Shown: positions 46,629 to 57,600 of the stretch, in pieces
Numbering within the stretch: the first letter of the stretch is position 1
Layout: each line of letters begins with the position of its first letter
NCBI GenBank assembly: GCA_963555705.1
Contig: OY743179.1
Span: 23,134,692 to 23,198,691 of the forward strand
Origin: Ligustrum vulgare
Lineage: Eukaryota; Streptophyta; Magnoliopsida; Lamiales; Oleaceae
Direction: 5' to 3'
DNA: 64,000 nucleotides
The notes under the pieces: generated by a model
What the model saw: the letters and a program-made list of their open reading frames with translations, nothing else
Databases searched by the model: none
Told to the model about the DNA's origin: nothing
Made by a program: the position numbers and the translations under genes

Positions 46629-47612
46629 TAAGGGTGGACAAAATAATTGAATCAAATCAGATCAAATTAGAACCAAATCAAATTAAGCGATGTTGATATA
46701 TATATAATAATGGTTCGGTTCTTAGAAATCAAGAACCATTAAGTTTCGATTTCGGTTTCTGGTTCTCATTCCAGAACCAAGAACCAAACTCGATTTTTTA
46801 TATAAATATTTTTTTACAAATCAGTGGATTTTCCTCTTACCAAAAAATTTAAATCTGAAATTATAAATGTGAAATGTACAAAAATGTTATTTACCATACA
46901 TTTTACCTCATTTCCTATTAGAAAAATATTTTAAATCATAAATATAATTCTAATTCTAATTCATTTCACTTCTTTTCAATTATAAATACAGATTTACACT
47001 ATTTTACTTGTACTTCTATAACATAGCAATGTTTGCACTCCTTAGTCACCTTGACTGTGTTGATGTTTATTTTAAATATATACAAACCTCAACCCAGTTC
47101 GTCAATTATCAGGAGTTAACTTAACCTCAAATCGCAAATTTCATCCCTAACTCACACAGCGTCACGACAGAATTGGCAGAGTCAGACCTTTATCGTAACA
47201 TATTAATATAAGTCTAAATGACCATTATGTTCGATTCTTTAAGTTTGGACGAGTCAGCGAGCTTCCTTCAGGCGGGTTTCTTCTTCTTCTTCTTCGGTTT
47301 AGAATAATATGTTACTTTTTCTAAACTTTTATTTTGTTAACTAAAAATTTCATTTTCTATTTAGTAATGTTGTACATGGATTCTAGTGAAGAAGCTCATA
47401 TAAACAATTTTAATTTGCATTTATTATTTAAAAATTCAAGTAATGGTCCTAAAACCAAATTAAACCAAATCAGACCAAACTAGAACCGAACAGTTTGGTT
47501 CCATATCTTTATGAAAACAAATTGGTTTCATGAGTAAAAAATCATCGATTCATGGTTTAATTTGATTCTTCTGGAGCCAAAACAAAACAAAATCGAACAA
47601 CGTCCACCCCTA
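46629..47612. mobile_element. Non-autonomous hAT-type element
   Basis: 984 bp with ends TAAGGGTGGAC and, inverted, TAGGGGTGGAC, flanked by GACGCAAA (46621-46628) and GATGCAAA (47613-47620), an 8-bp duplication with one mismatch, as expected for hAT. Inside lie inverted words such as GGTTCTGGTTC/CCAGAACC and no transposase. The region around 47060-47330 is unrelated and may be captured DNA. Confidence 0.72.
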
Positions 47613-48235
47613 GATGCAAAAACTCCATACTTTTGGGCTCTGTTGTGCAATTTGTCTCCACCTTTGATTTTTTGACAATTTCGCCCCATTTTTACCTTTT
47701 GTTGCAGAATACGGCCCTGTCGTCTAATTTCGTCAAAAAATCTGTTAGTTGACCCATAAATAATCTATTTACCATTATAATGGAAAGCAAAAAGGTCCTT
47801 TTCATGTTATTTCATTTAAAATCCTAAATAGGACGTCATTCCCTCCTTCACAGAGGAGGGCGTTGTCTATGGATAGGAGGCCACGGGTAGTTGTGGAGGC
47901 GACGACATCAAATGCAGGGAAGATTATTTTTCTCCTTCCCCTTTCTATTTTATGTTTTACTCTTGTTTAATCATTATTTTTCTTATCCTTATTTTGCTTA
48001 TTATTTTGGACTATTCCTTGGCAAGGCATTTCACCATTATTGAGAGGCGATGGACCATAAAGAACCATTAAAGAAACATCCAGAACTGGATAGACTGCTT
48101 AGAGAAGGATTTCGTAGTTTAAACTACTTCAAAGTTAAAACCACCGGTACAAAAGAAGATAGTCACTAGCCTCGAGTATATATGCTGCAAGTTAAATAGA
48201 GAATCAGACAATATTGCAATTTTGGAAGAGAAGTC
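47613..48235. other. Intergenic, no gene seen
   Basis: Contains no supported gene. The segment GGACGTCATTCCCTCC to about 47930 is GC-richer, with the look of a degraded coding or retroelement piece. Confidence 0.5.
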
Positions 48236-48544
48236 TATTAGAGTTAGTTTATCAGTCAGTTTATGAGTTAGTTTGTTAGTTAACTGCTGTTAGTTTTTAG
48301 TTTGTTAATTACCTGTTTCGGTTAGTTAGTTAGTTAGTTAGTTGCTTTCATCTGTCTATAAATAGTTCCAATTGTATTTATCATTTTACATAGGATTGGA
48401 AATAATAAAAGAGTGTATAATTTTTCTTCTCAGCTCAATATGATATCGGGCCTATTACTTATTCCCCTGTGATTATGCATTATTGATTTCTGGTTACTAT
48501 AACCAGACTCAATTTCCAATCAATCACTTAGTTCTTCTATTACA

Positions 48545-50091
48545 ATGGAAAATCCCAATTCAGTTCAAGAAGGTAGAATTGCCAGAGTCTTTCCTGACAA
48601 AACCAGCACTAATGATCCATCAACACCATACTTCCTCCATCAATTAGATAATCCTGGAGTAATTCTGGTTTCATAGCCTCTCACTGGAGATAACTATGGC
48701 TCATGGACCAGGGCAATGATGATAGCACTATCCGTGAAGAACAAATAAGGTTTCATTAATGGATCAATAGCAAAACCTGAAGGTAATGATCTGCATATGA
48801 TATATTCTTGGATTCGTAATAACAATATTGTTATCTCATGGATCTTGAACTTTGTTTCCAAAGATATATAGGCTAGTGTTGTGATATAAGCTCAACCTGC
48901 TCATGAAATTTGGATCGATCTTATAGATAGATTCCAACAAAAAAAATGGAACTCGCATATACCAGATACGTCGAGCTTTGATGAATTTAACTTAGGGAAA
49001 GGATTCTGTAAGTATTTACTTCACGAAATTGAAAAATATTTGGGAAGAACTGAGCAATTATAGGCCAGTTTGTACATGTGGATTATGCTCATGTAAAGGG
49101 GTTAAAGATCTGAATGCTCATTATCAAATGGAGTATATAATGTCACTTCTTGTGGGCCTAAATGACTCTTAGGGTTTGTTTGATAGGCTAAGATTTTCCG
49201 TGGAAAAGGAAATTTTTTTCCAACTTTTCTACTTTACTCCGTTTGATTGCGAAAATTTTCTGCGGACCCCACCCACGCGCCTATTTTCCTTGTTTTGGTG
49301 GAAAATATTTTCTTTGAGTTTTGGTGGATTTTTATTTTCCATGGTAGATGGAAAATTATTTTCGACACGTTTAATCAATTTTGTTATTGTTAATTGACTT
49401 ATTTTATTTCCAAAAAATAATATTATTATCATCAAGTACAAATATATTTAAAAAGTAAAAAAAAAATTTTTTTTGATTAAAATAGCAAAAAAATAATTTA
49501 TTTCCCATGAAAAATAATTTCAATCAAACAACAAAAGTTGAAAAATTTCCTACTTTTTCCACATAGAAAATTAAACCAATCAAACACATTAAACTTCTAA
49601 TTCCCAGGAATTCAATTCCCTAGAATTCATTTTCTTTCCACCCAAATTCCACCATCGCTATCAAACGCACCCTTTATTCTCAAGTGAGAGGTCAACTATT
49701 GCTTATGGATCCTTTGCCACCTATAAACCAAGTTTTCAGTCTGATTTCTCAGGAAGAACATCAAAGAAAAATTGGAATTCCTACTGATGCAAGTCCAAGT
49801 TTGTCTGGTAACATGGCCTTTGCCGTAAAGGATGGTGAAAATTCTAAAAGACAGATGAGTTACAATAATCAAGGAAACTACAGAGGAAAGAAAAGAGAAA
49901 TCCCTTTCTGTACTTATTGCAAAATTCATGGACACACCAGTGAAAAATGCTTCAAATTACACGGTTATCCACCTGGTTTCAAGTTCAAACCAAGAGATAA
50001 TGCATCCCCTCCTGGTTGTGCTGCTATCAATCAGGTTTCTAATCAGTCTCATGGTTGTTCTGAGGTGAAAAAATTAAGGCACTACTGAGAA
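48545..50091 (+). pseudogene. Copia A gag, split by a MITE
   Basis: ATG at 48545 begins MENPNSVQEGRIARVF; then TPYFLHQLDNPGVILVS and PLTGDNYGSWTRAMMIALSV, the conserved N-terminal domain of plant Copia gag. The MITE (49172-49673) splits the frame inside LNDSYSQV. After it come QLLLMDPLPPINQVFSLISQ and the zinc knuckle CTYCKIHGHTSEKCFKLHGY (CX2CX4HX4C). At least six stop codons lie before 49171, and the knuckle part ends at a stop near 50088. Gag would form the particle that packages the RNA. This copy is dead. Confidence 0.82.
49172..49673. mobile_element. Tourist-like MITE in Copia A gag
   Basis: 502 bp, ends GGGTTTGTTTGATAGGC and, inverted, AGGGTGCGTTTGATAGC. TTA stands on both sides (49169-49171, 49674-49676), and removing the element plus one TTA restores the gag reading frame. 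The right end is homologous to the element at 44993. Confidence 0.85.
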
Positions 50092-50644
50092 CTTTCTTCA
50101 AAATATGGAACCAATTGATAGAGCGCGTAATTATTACTTAATTTGTGATATTTTCTCTTATTCCATTGATTATAAATGCTTAAATTGTAGATATTAATCA
50201 TATTTTATATTTTGTGGATTAGGTGGAGAATTGAGATCAAATTGGACTCAATATCACAAATTGAAAAGAAGAATTTGAAATATCAAAAGGTGCACAATCA
50301 GATAAGGACTTTGCATAAGGCGTGGGCACGCTTTACTGTTTCATGAAGACTTGACTTATATGAGCGATTTTTGAATGGAGAAAATATTACTATTGGACCC
50401 ACAATTATTTTCTAAGAGGATATGAATATTTAAAGAGGTTATTTATGTAATTAATAAATTTTTATTATTTTAGGGAATAATTACATTTTGATAAAAGGAA
50501 GGAAACCAAATCCTTCCTTATCTTTAGAAATATTTCCATTCAAGGACTCTCTATCTCTTTTTCTTGTTCAGGGTTCCATCATTCTCTTTTCTATTCGTTT
50601 TATTTTTCCTTCTCAATTTTTATAGCTAGCTAAATTATTATTCC

Positions 50645-50818
50645 TGTTGTAAATATTATATTGTATTAGTGAATGACAGTTGTACCCCTAAAACCCTAGT
50701 TATAATTACTTTGTATATCCTTTTCTTCCCCTATATATATGGGGCTCTGGTTCATAATATAATACACAAATTTATTGGTGTCTCTACTTCTCTTTCTTTT
50801 TCTCTCTAGTTTATAACA
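50645..50818 (+). repeat. Copia B 5' LTR
   Basis: TGTTGTAAATATTATATTG...TTTATAACA, with TATA region CTATATATATGG near 50731. Followed by the primer site ATCAGCACGA. Confidence 0.93.
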
Positions 50819-51110
50819 CGTTATCAGCACGAGTCTCTACCAAATTGAGTTAGAATTTTCTTTTTCAAAATCCCATATATCAAAATATTAGCTAGATGGT
50901 AAAATCATATGCACCGAAATTAATTTGGTGACATATGAATTTTTTTATTACTATTCAATTGCAATTCACATCTATTCATTACGATGTTGTTCATTAGCAA
51001 TTGCGGCTCATGAATCTGAATCTGATTTTCTCCAACCAATTCGACAGATTTTGATCTTTATATTGATAATTCATTATGTTGTTGCTCCTGAAGTAGCACA
51101 ACATTATATT

Positions 51111-52380
51111 AATATTCCAGAAGAATATTAATCATATATCCGTGTTTTCCTATTACAAATATTTGTTGTTACTCCTGAAGTAGTACAACATTATAATTAA
51201 TATCCTAGAAGGATGTTATTTGCTCCTGAATAGCATGAATTATGATTTCCAATATTTTAGAAGAATATTGATTTATTATTTCTTTTGGAAGAATCGGAAT
51301 AAATTCGTTAAAGTATACATTGTTCCAGCAAATTATTATTGTTATTATTTTTTGCTCTTTCAATTTTGTCATTGGAAATCACTACGTTATTTTGAATTCT
51401 CAAATACATTATTAGATTTGATTCTACTATATATTAGTTATATATCTAATTTTTATATATGGGATTCACGTGCATGTTTAGTATCTTTTGCATATTGGTA
51501 AAAGATTTAGCCAATAAAAGATTTAGTCAATTTTGTTAACTTCTATATATGGAGATTCTTTTTCCTGATATATGTTTGGTAATTCATTTTTATATATAAA
51601 TTCATACTATGTTTATATGGTAATTAATATTCTTTAAGATGATTAAATATTTGTAGATGTTCATTCATAAATTCTGATTTAATAATGTATCATATTGTTG
51701 CTCACGAAGTAGGACAACAATAGTAGTATTCTAGAAGAATATTACTTGCTTGTGACGAGCAGTATATTACAATTTCAATATTCCAGAAGAATATTGCATA
51801 ATTTAAAATATGTTTTAAACGAATATGGTGTTGGTGTTCTCGAATAAACACAACTCACGTTAAATAAATATTTCAGAAGAATATTTTAACGTCACTCGTG
51901 TAGAGCACAAATATTGTTGGCTTGAAATGAAGAATGAATAATTAATATCAATATTCCAGAAGAATATTGACTTATTATTCTTGAAGAATTGCAATTTTAG
52001 CAATATAATTATTCCAGAAGAATAATTCGTTATTTTGCTCTTAAATTGCACAATAGATATCAATTATTGTTATAATTGAATGAGATTCGAATCAATATTC
52101 CAGAAGAATATTGCGTTATTGCTACATTTCAATATTCTAGAAGAATATTATTTTATTACTCAAGTGATAAATACTGCATTCTTTTTCGCAAAGAAATTCG
52201 AATTTATTAATAATTCAGAAGATTATTATGATGTAGTCTAATATATAGTTGTGATGATTCCTGAAGAATTATAATTTTATCTCATATGAAATATAATATT
52301 GGAATATAATTTGCTCTCGAAGAGCCCAATATTATGAGATATGTTATTAATTTGATATTACAATATTCCGGAAGAATATT
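51111..52380 (+). repeat. Hairpin-rich region of Copia B
   Basis: About twelve copies of AATATTCCAGAAGAATATT or variants, each an inverted repeat around CCAGA/CTAGA, at about 51111, 51201, 51251, 51726, 51777, 51867, 51950, 52009, 52094, 52131, 52208 and 52362. Spacing is irregular. Other hairpins of the same design (arms around CTGAAG or CGAAG) occur nearby, for example TGTTGCTCCTGAAGTAGCACAACA near 51078, TGCTCTCGAAGAGC near 52312 and GTGCTTTTCGAAGTAGCAC near 52413. No coding frame runs through. Confidence 0.85.
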
Positions 52381-54655
52381 GACATATTGATTTTTGAATG
52401 AGTAATAAAACGTGCTTTTCGAAGTAGCACTGTTTCGAAAAATATCTCATTTGAGTTCATGTTTATCCCTGAAGGAAAACATATAACTTATGTCATAAGG
52501 ACATTGATTAGTTTGACTACTTGAATAATATATTATTATATCTTATATTGAACATGAAGTTCAATTTGATTTTATTATTTGGTATGACCAGTTGGACCAT
52601 CACTGGATCAATAATGATGCGGAATTAAAATTGATACTCAATGAAGAATCAGAAGATTCTTCAATTCAATCATATATGATATTTGTTCTCTTTCATGAAA
52701 TTTCTTGACTGTCACTAGCTAAAATAGAGATTAAATTCCCTATATTTCTGAAAAATAATTAGGGTGATAAATGGGCCACTATCATCCTCCACGTTGATCA
52801 TCTAAATATTATTTGTATCTAATAGATTTGATACATGTACTAGATGATTGCATGGTGTTCGCAATCTGAAGTTTGCGAAATTATTGCTCAAATTATGAAT
52901 TATGAGCATAATTTTCAGATTATATAATCAAGAATGTGTCTTGATAATGCTAGTGGACACGAATCTCAACATTTTAAGAAGTGTTAGTTGGGATGTCGAT
53001 AAATAGTTTAACATTTTTGTTTGTTAAACGCCTCCAATTAATTTAATTGAGAACAAAATACTTCCCTTTTTGTTTAGGAAATTTTATTACGCATCATGCC
53101 AATATCATAGTTCTCCCTATTATAATTGGCTTATGGTTAGAGCCTAATTTTTCCATATAATTCTTTAATAGTGCAATTGATCCACCACAATGCACTGATA
53201 TGAGAAATAAAGAATGTTGAGAAAAATGCGTTGTTTGAACATATATCCCAAATGGATGATATTTTACAACGTCGAAAAAAAGTTATTGTCAATTTGATTG
53301 GACAATTTTCTCAACATTAGGGGGGAATAGCTTAAAATCAAACAAATGCATCATATTATGTTATATATATCCTCGCGATTAATAATACGAACCAGAAGTT
53401 CGATTGAAAATATGAACGAAACGTTCAAAGATAACATAATTACAAGATGCATAAGAGATTAATAAAATCTCTTGCTCTATCTCATATTGATATGTAGCAC
53501 GCCTGAAGCGTAGCAATATTTGATTCAAATAAAGATCCCCAAATAAATAAAAATAGAGCAAATGATTATAGTGGTCTTATTGAGGAGGCATATACTCGTG
53601 AGAGAGTATTTATTGACATAATTAATTGTAAATCTCTAGAAGAGGTTCAAGTACTTGAAATATTGAAAATTGAGATCTCTATAGTTATGTCTTGTGGGGA
53701 AAGAAATCAAATTGAGATGATAATTGTGTCGACACACTTTTTAAAGCACTTATGCAAAAGCAAATTGCGAAACTAGCCGCATCATAATTTGAATGATAGC
53801 GAGGATAATAAAAGAAAATATGTCGAAGAAAATCGACATAAAAATAGTTGGCAAAAGTATGCATTCAGACTAAATTAAACTTATTACAAAATTTGAAGTT
53901 TTGGGACCTGAAGTCCAAACACATAAAAGTGTAAAGCCAGTAAAATACCTATAGGTATAGTCGTAATACACGACTTGTTGCGCAACGAATGTTTCAAAGA
54001 TCTGGCATAGATACAATATTTTATTTGCCTGAAAATGAATAATAAGTGCCTATACTTATATGATTATCAGAAATGTATTTAATGAAAAATGATTTACTCT
54101 GATTACTAGCTTGCGCTCTTTGATGTACCAATGAGTGATATCAAAATGTATGATCATCAACTCGGTACGTTGGGAGTATTCTTTGAAGTACCAATGAGTG
54201 AGATTAAAAAGGGTAATCAATACCTCGGTACTTTGGGATTGCGGTGAAATAATTAGAGAAAATCTATTTGAAATATAGGAATCGTTACCTATCTAATGTT
54301 TCACGACTTAAATTTGGTGGTAGCAATTTGATAATTGCAATGTGAAACATATACGATGCTTGAAGCATACAGTATAATCCTTGAAGGATTAAATATATTT
54401 GAAATATATAATTCAAGTTTTTAAGAAACTTGTTTGATCAAAGTATAAAGATACTTTGCGATCTAAATATATCATATGCCTTGAATAGATTCAATTTCCA
54501 ATGGAATGTGATAGATAGTATGAAATTAGATTACATGAAGAATGGTACAAATAACTCTATATGACAAAGTGTTGAAATTGAGATGTACCATTACTGTGAA
54601 TAAAAATCGTGGCAATTGATTTTCAAATTCAAATTCATGGTTAATTATTCACCTG

Positions 54656-54718
54656 AAGTGAATAAGTTAATTGTTCAGTGAAGTGAATAAGTTAATTGTT
54701 CAGTGAAGTGAATAAGTC
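54656..54718 (+). repeat. Short tandem repeat in Copia B
   Basis: Three near copies of GTGAATAAGTTAATTGTTCAGTGAA-type units, period about 25 bp. Confidence 0.7.
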
Positions 54719-54944
54719 ACTTCCAAATTTTAGAACTGCATTAAATGTATTGATAATATTGATTATAGAATATGACTCGATGCAGCATGTTCAAATGATT
54801 GGAAATATTGAATATATTCAAAGAACAAATAATATCAGATATCAGATATGTGTTATTTATAAATGCTTGGTAAACACATTCGATAATGTACCGATTTACA
54901 GTTGAAATAATTATGTGCAGTATCAATATAACTGTAATGTTCCC

Positions 54945-55623
54945 ATGAGGGGGAGCTAATATACGCTACACTCTTTTTTCCTTAGTCGAGGTTTTGTCCC
55001 ACAGGGTTTTCCTGGCAACGTTTTTAATGAGGTAGCTGTCATCAATATCTATTGATATACTCTCTTATACGAAACTCCTGAAGAGATCAAGATATGAATG
55101 ATTCAATAGAGATTGAATCAGGGGGAGTAACTATATGGATGATGAATCAGGGGGAGTAACTATATGGATGATTCAATACATATTGAATCAGAGGGAGTAG
55201 CTGTACTCTTTTTCCTTCGTTCAGATTTTTTCCCACTGGGTTTTTCTGATTAGGTTTTAACGAGACAGCATCAAAAGACTCCAGAATTTTCAACAAATTC
55301 ACTCAAGTGACAATGAAGCCGATTTATCTACAAAAGTACTATCAACATCTACATTCAATAAACCAGCTCACAAGATTGGGATATATCAACTCGATGATTT
55401 ACAACGATCAACACTAAGGGGGAGTAGTTGTACTCTTTTTCCTTAGCCAATGTTTTGTCCCATTGGGTTTTCCTGGCGAGGTTTTAACGAGGCAGCATTC
55501 ATCTTAATACTCCAAGAACAACTGTACTCTTTTTCCTCCGTTTGATATTTTTGTCCCATTGGATTTTTATCAAACAAGGTTTTAATGAGGCAGATATTTT
55601 GTAATATGTCATTCAAGGGGGAG
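54945..55623 (+). repeat. Repeated 3' modules of Copia B
   Basis: Four copies of a block with TACTCTTTTTCCTT, then TTTTGTCCCA(T/C)(T/A)GGGTTTT, then GGTTTTAA(T/C)GAGGCAG, starting about 54969, 55203, 55431 and 55527. Several are preceded by purine runs GGGGGAG like the final polypurine tract at 55615-55623. This block is a familiar 3' untranslated part of one plant Copia group; here it is amplified. Confidence 0.8.
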
Positions 55624-55797
55624 TGTTGTAAATATTATATTGTATTAGTGAATGACAGTTGTACATCTAAAACCCTAGTTATAATTACTTTGTATATCCC
55701 TTTCTTCCCCTATATATATGAGGCTCTGATTCATAATATAATACACAAATTTATTAGTGTCTCTACTTCTCTTTCTTTTTCTCTCTAGTTTATAACA
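55624..55797 (+). repeat. Copia B 3' LTR
   Basis: Collinear with 50645-50818, preceded by AAGGGGGAG. Confidence 0.93.
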
Positions 55798-56591
55798 ATT
55801 CCAGTTAAAGGATTATTGAAGTTTTGATTATACAAGAATTGTGAGATCTAATTAGTTTTATTATTCTTTTATCTCTTTTTTATTTATATATCTTTTATTT
55901 GCATTGAAGTTGTTGTCTTAATTAATTAATACAAAATGCACGTTGTTTTAATTGTCAAGACAATACTTAGCTAATTAGGAATCTAAATCCTTAGTTGTTT
56001 AGGTTTTCTAATACAAGTGGCAAATAACATAGTTGATTATAAATTGATTTTCGATTTATGTTAAAGAGATATATAATCTAGCTTAAAATGAATCACACGT
56101 GTGAATTTGTTGGTTAGAATTGGTAATCTCTCTAGAGGTTAATACTATTGGTAAATTAAATTCTAAGATCGTATCTAGGATTTTTTATCGATTAGGGAAA
56201 TAATCAACGAGTGTCTCTTGATTATCAAGAAAGTAAGGAGAGATATGTTGTTAGATCATATCAACAACAATAACCAATTTAGAAAATGAGTAAAGGATTT
56301 TATTTTTGCATTTATGATCAATTCTATAAATCAATACTGAGATTATACCTTGGGTTGGATATTTATTTAATTTGATATTTTTATCACTTTAATTTCGCAC
56401 TTATTTATTTACAATTTGGTTTTACATTTGAAATTTAAAATCCCCTTGTTTTTAATTTAATGTTTTAATTGTCTTGAAGAATTAAATATAACCAATCCCT
56501 ATGGATTCGACCTTACTCAACGCTATTACAATTTATTTTTATAAGAGCAAGAAAATATTATTATTTGTTGGATTCGACACGCATCAACAAT

Positions 56592-57028
56592 CAATGCCAA
56601 CAGCTTATATCTATGCCTTTTACACATCTAACTTCATCTGCCAAACTCACTGGTGACCACTCAGATATTCTATCCACTTCTTACACCATAGGTACTTATC
56701 CTTTCATCCAAACAATATTAGATAGTTGACTTAGGAGCCACTAGACATATTTGTCCTATAACAACTACTTTTAGTTCTCTAAAACCCATTGAAAACTCCA
56801 CTATTACCGTCCCCGATCACACTCAACTTTCTGTCAAGTATTGTGGAGATATTGAACTTAGTTCCAGCATTATTCTCAAGGATGTACTATACGTACCTAA
56901 ATTCAAATTCAATTTAATCTCTGTCAGTGCACTCACTCTTCATTTCCAGCTCATAATAAATTTTCTCCCTGATCACTTCATTCTCTAAGATATCAACACA
57001 AAGAGGATGATTGGCAAGGGTGAAAGAG
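56592..57028 (+). pseudogene. Copia A protease / GAG-pre-integrase start
   Basis: After the solo LTR the Copia frame resumes. The protease region includes VDLGATRHICPITTTFSSL (Asp-Leu-Gly for Asp-Ser-Gly) followed by LKDVLYVPKFKFNLISVSAL, the conserved end of Copia protease. The frame breaks near 56725 and 56988 and ends where the CACTA element inserts at 57029, just after a GKGE segment. Confidence 0.78.
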
Positions 57029-57059
57029 CACTACAACAAAAGTGACCTTTTACGACATG

Positions 57060-57534
57060 AATTTACGGCGTGCATATAGGGCACGCCGTAAATCTTAATT
57101 ATTTACGGCGTGCATAAAATGAATGCCGTAAAGGAATATCTTTTACGGCGTGCATATTCGCACGCCGTAAAATTTCATTTATTATCACCTTTAACGGCGT
57201 ACATATTCGCACGCCGTAAAAATTTAAAAAAAAAAAAAAAAAAACACGGCGTGCATATTCGCACGCCGTAAAATTTCATTTATTATCACCTTTAAACGGC
57301 GTACATATTCGCACGCCGTAAAAATTTTAAAAAAAAAAAAAAAAAACACGGCATACATATTCGCACGCCGTAAAAATTTAAAAAAAAAAAAAAAAAACAC
57401 GGCGTACATTTTCGCACGCCGTAAAAATTTTTTAAAAAAAAAAAAAAAAAAAACACGGCGTACATTTTCGCACGCCGTAAATATTTTTTTTAAAAAAAAA
57501 AAAAAAAAACACGGCGTACATATTCGCACGCCGT

Positions 57535-57566
<32 letters not shown>

Positions 57567-57600
57567 CACGGCGTACATATTCGCACGCCGTGAAAAATGC
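57060..57600 (+). repeat. CACTA subterminal hairpin array
   Basis: Eleven inverted-repeat units of the form (TTT)ACGGCGTRCATATTCGCACGCCGTAAA, starting about 57068, 57101, 57142, 57192, 57245, 57295, 57349, 57398, 57454, 57511 and 57567. From the fourth on they are spaced by A-runs of 15-24, giving about 50-56 bp periodicity. The outermost two differ in the loop. In En/Spm such repeats bind the accessory protein TNPA. Confidence 0.9.

Larger units (their letters stand above)
50645..55797 (+). mobile_element. Copia element B (decayed / non-autonomous)
   Basis: 5.15 kb, with LTRs of 174 bp each and a perfect 5-bp target duplication ATTCC (50640-50644, 55798-55802). The primer site context CGTTATCAGCACGAG follows the left LTR, and the purine tract AAGGGGGAG precedes the right LTR. 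The LTRs differ at about half a dozen positions. No gag, protease, integrase or RT frame longer than a few tens of codons remains, although short stretches resemble decayed coding sequence. The interior is instead rich in short imperfect hairpins (51111-52380) and ends in repeated 3' modules. Confidence 0.93.
50115..56586 (+). repeat. Gypsy-type solo LTR split by Copia B
   Basis: Left part 50115-50644 starts TGATAGAGCGCG; right part 55798-56586 ends GACACGCATCA (TGAT...ATCA ends). Flanks CCAAT (50110-50114) and ACAAT (56587-56591) match in four of five bases. Without Copia B it is about 1.3 kb. The right end has TATGGATTCGACC and TTGGATTCGACACGCATCA, as in large Gypsy LTRs. No interior remains, so it is a recombination product. 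It sits in the Copia A region between gag and protease. Confidence 0.75.
48236..57028 (+). mobile_element. Copia element A (5' part), host of nested insertions
   Basis: Pieces at about 48236-49171, 49674-50114 and 56587-57028 form one Ty1-Copia element: an LTR-like region with TATA box CTATAAATAG (48356) ending about 48437, a degenerate tRNA-Met primer site (TGATATCGGGCC at 48441), gag, and the start of pol. It is interrupted by a Tourist MITE, then a Gypsy solo LTR that itself holds Copia B, and is finally cut at 57028 by a CACTA transposon. The 3' half lies beyond the CACTA, outside the window. The LTR start is imprecise. Confidence 0.78.

Noticed and set aside
51111..52380. Functional heat-shock elements
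   Set aside because: Each unit has only two adjacent half-sites and lies downstream of the LTR promoter; function is not supported by sequence alone, so it is stated only as a possibility.
57060..57600. CRISPR-like array
   Set aside because: Regular palindromic repeats with spacers, but the spacers are A-runs, the setting is a CACTA end, and the genome is a plant.
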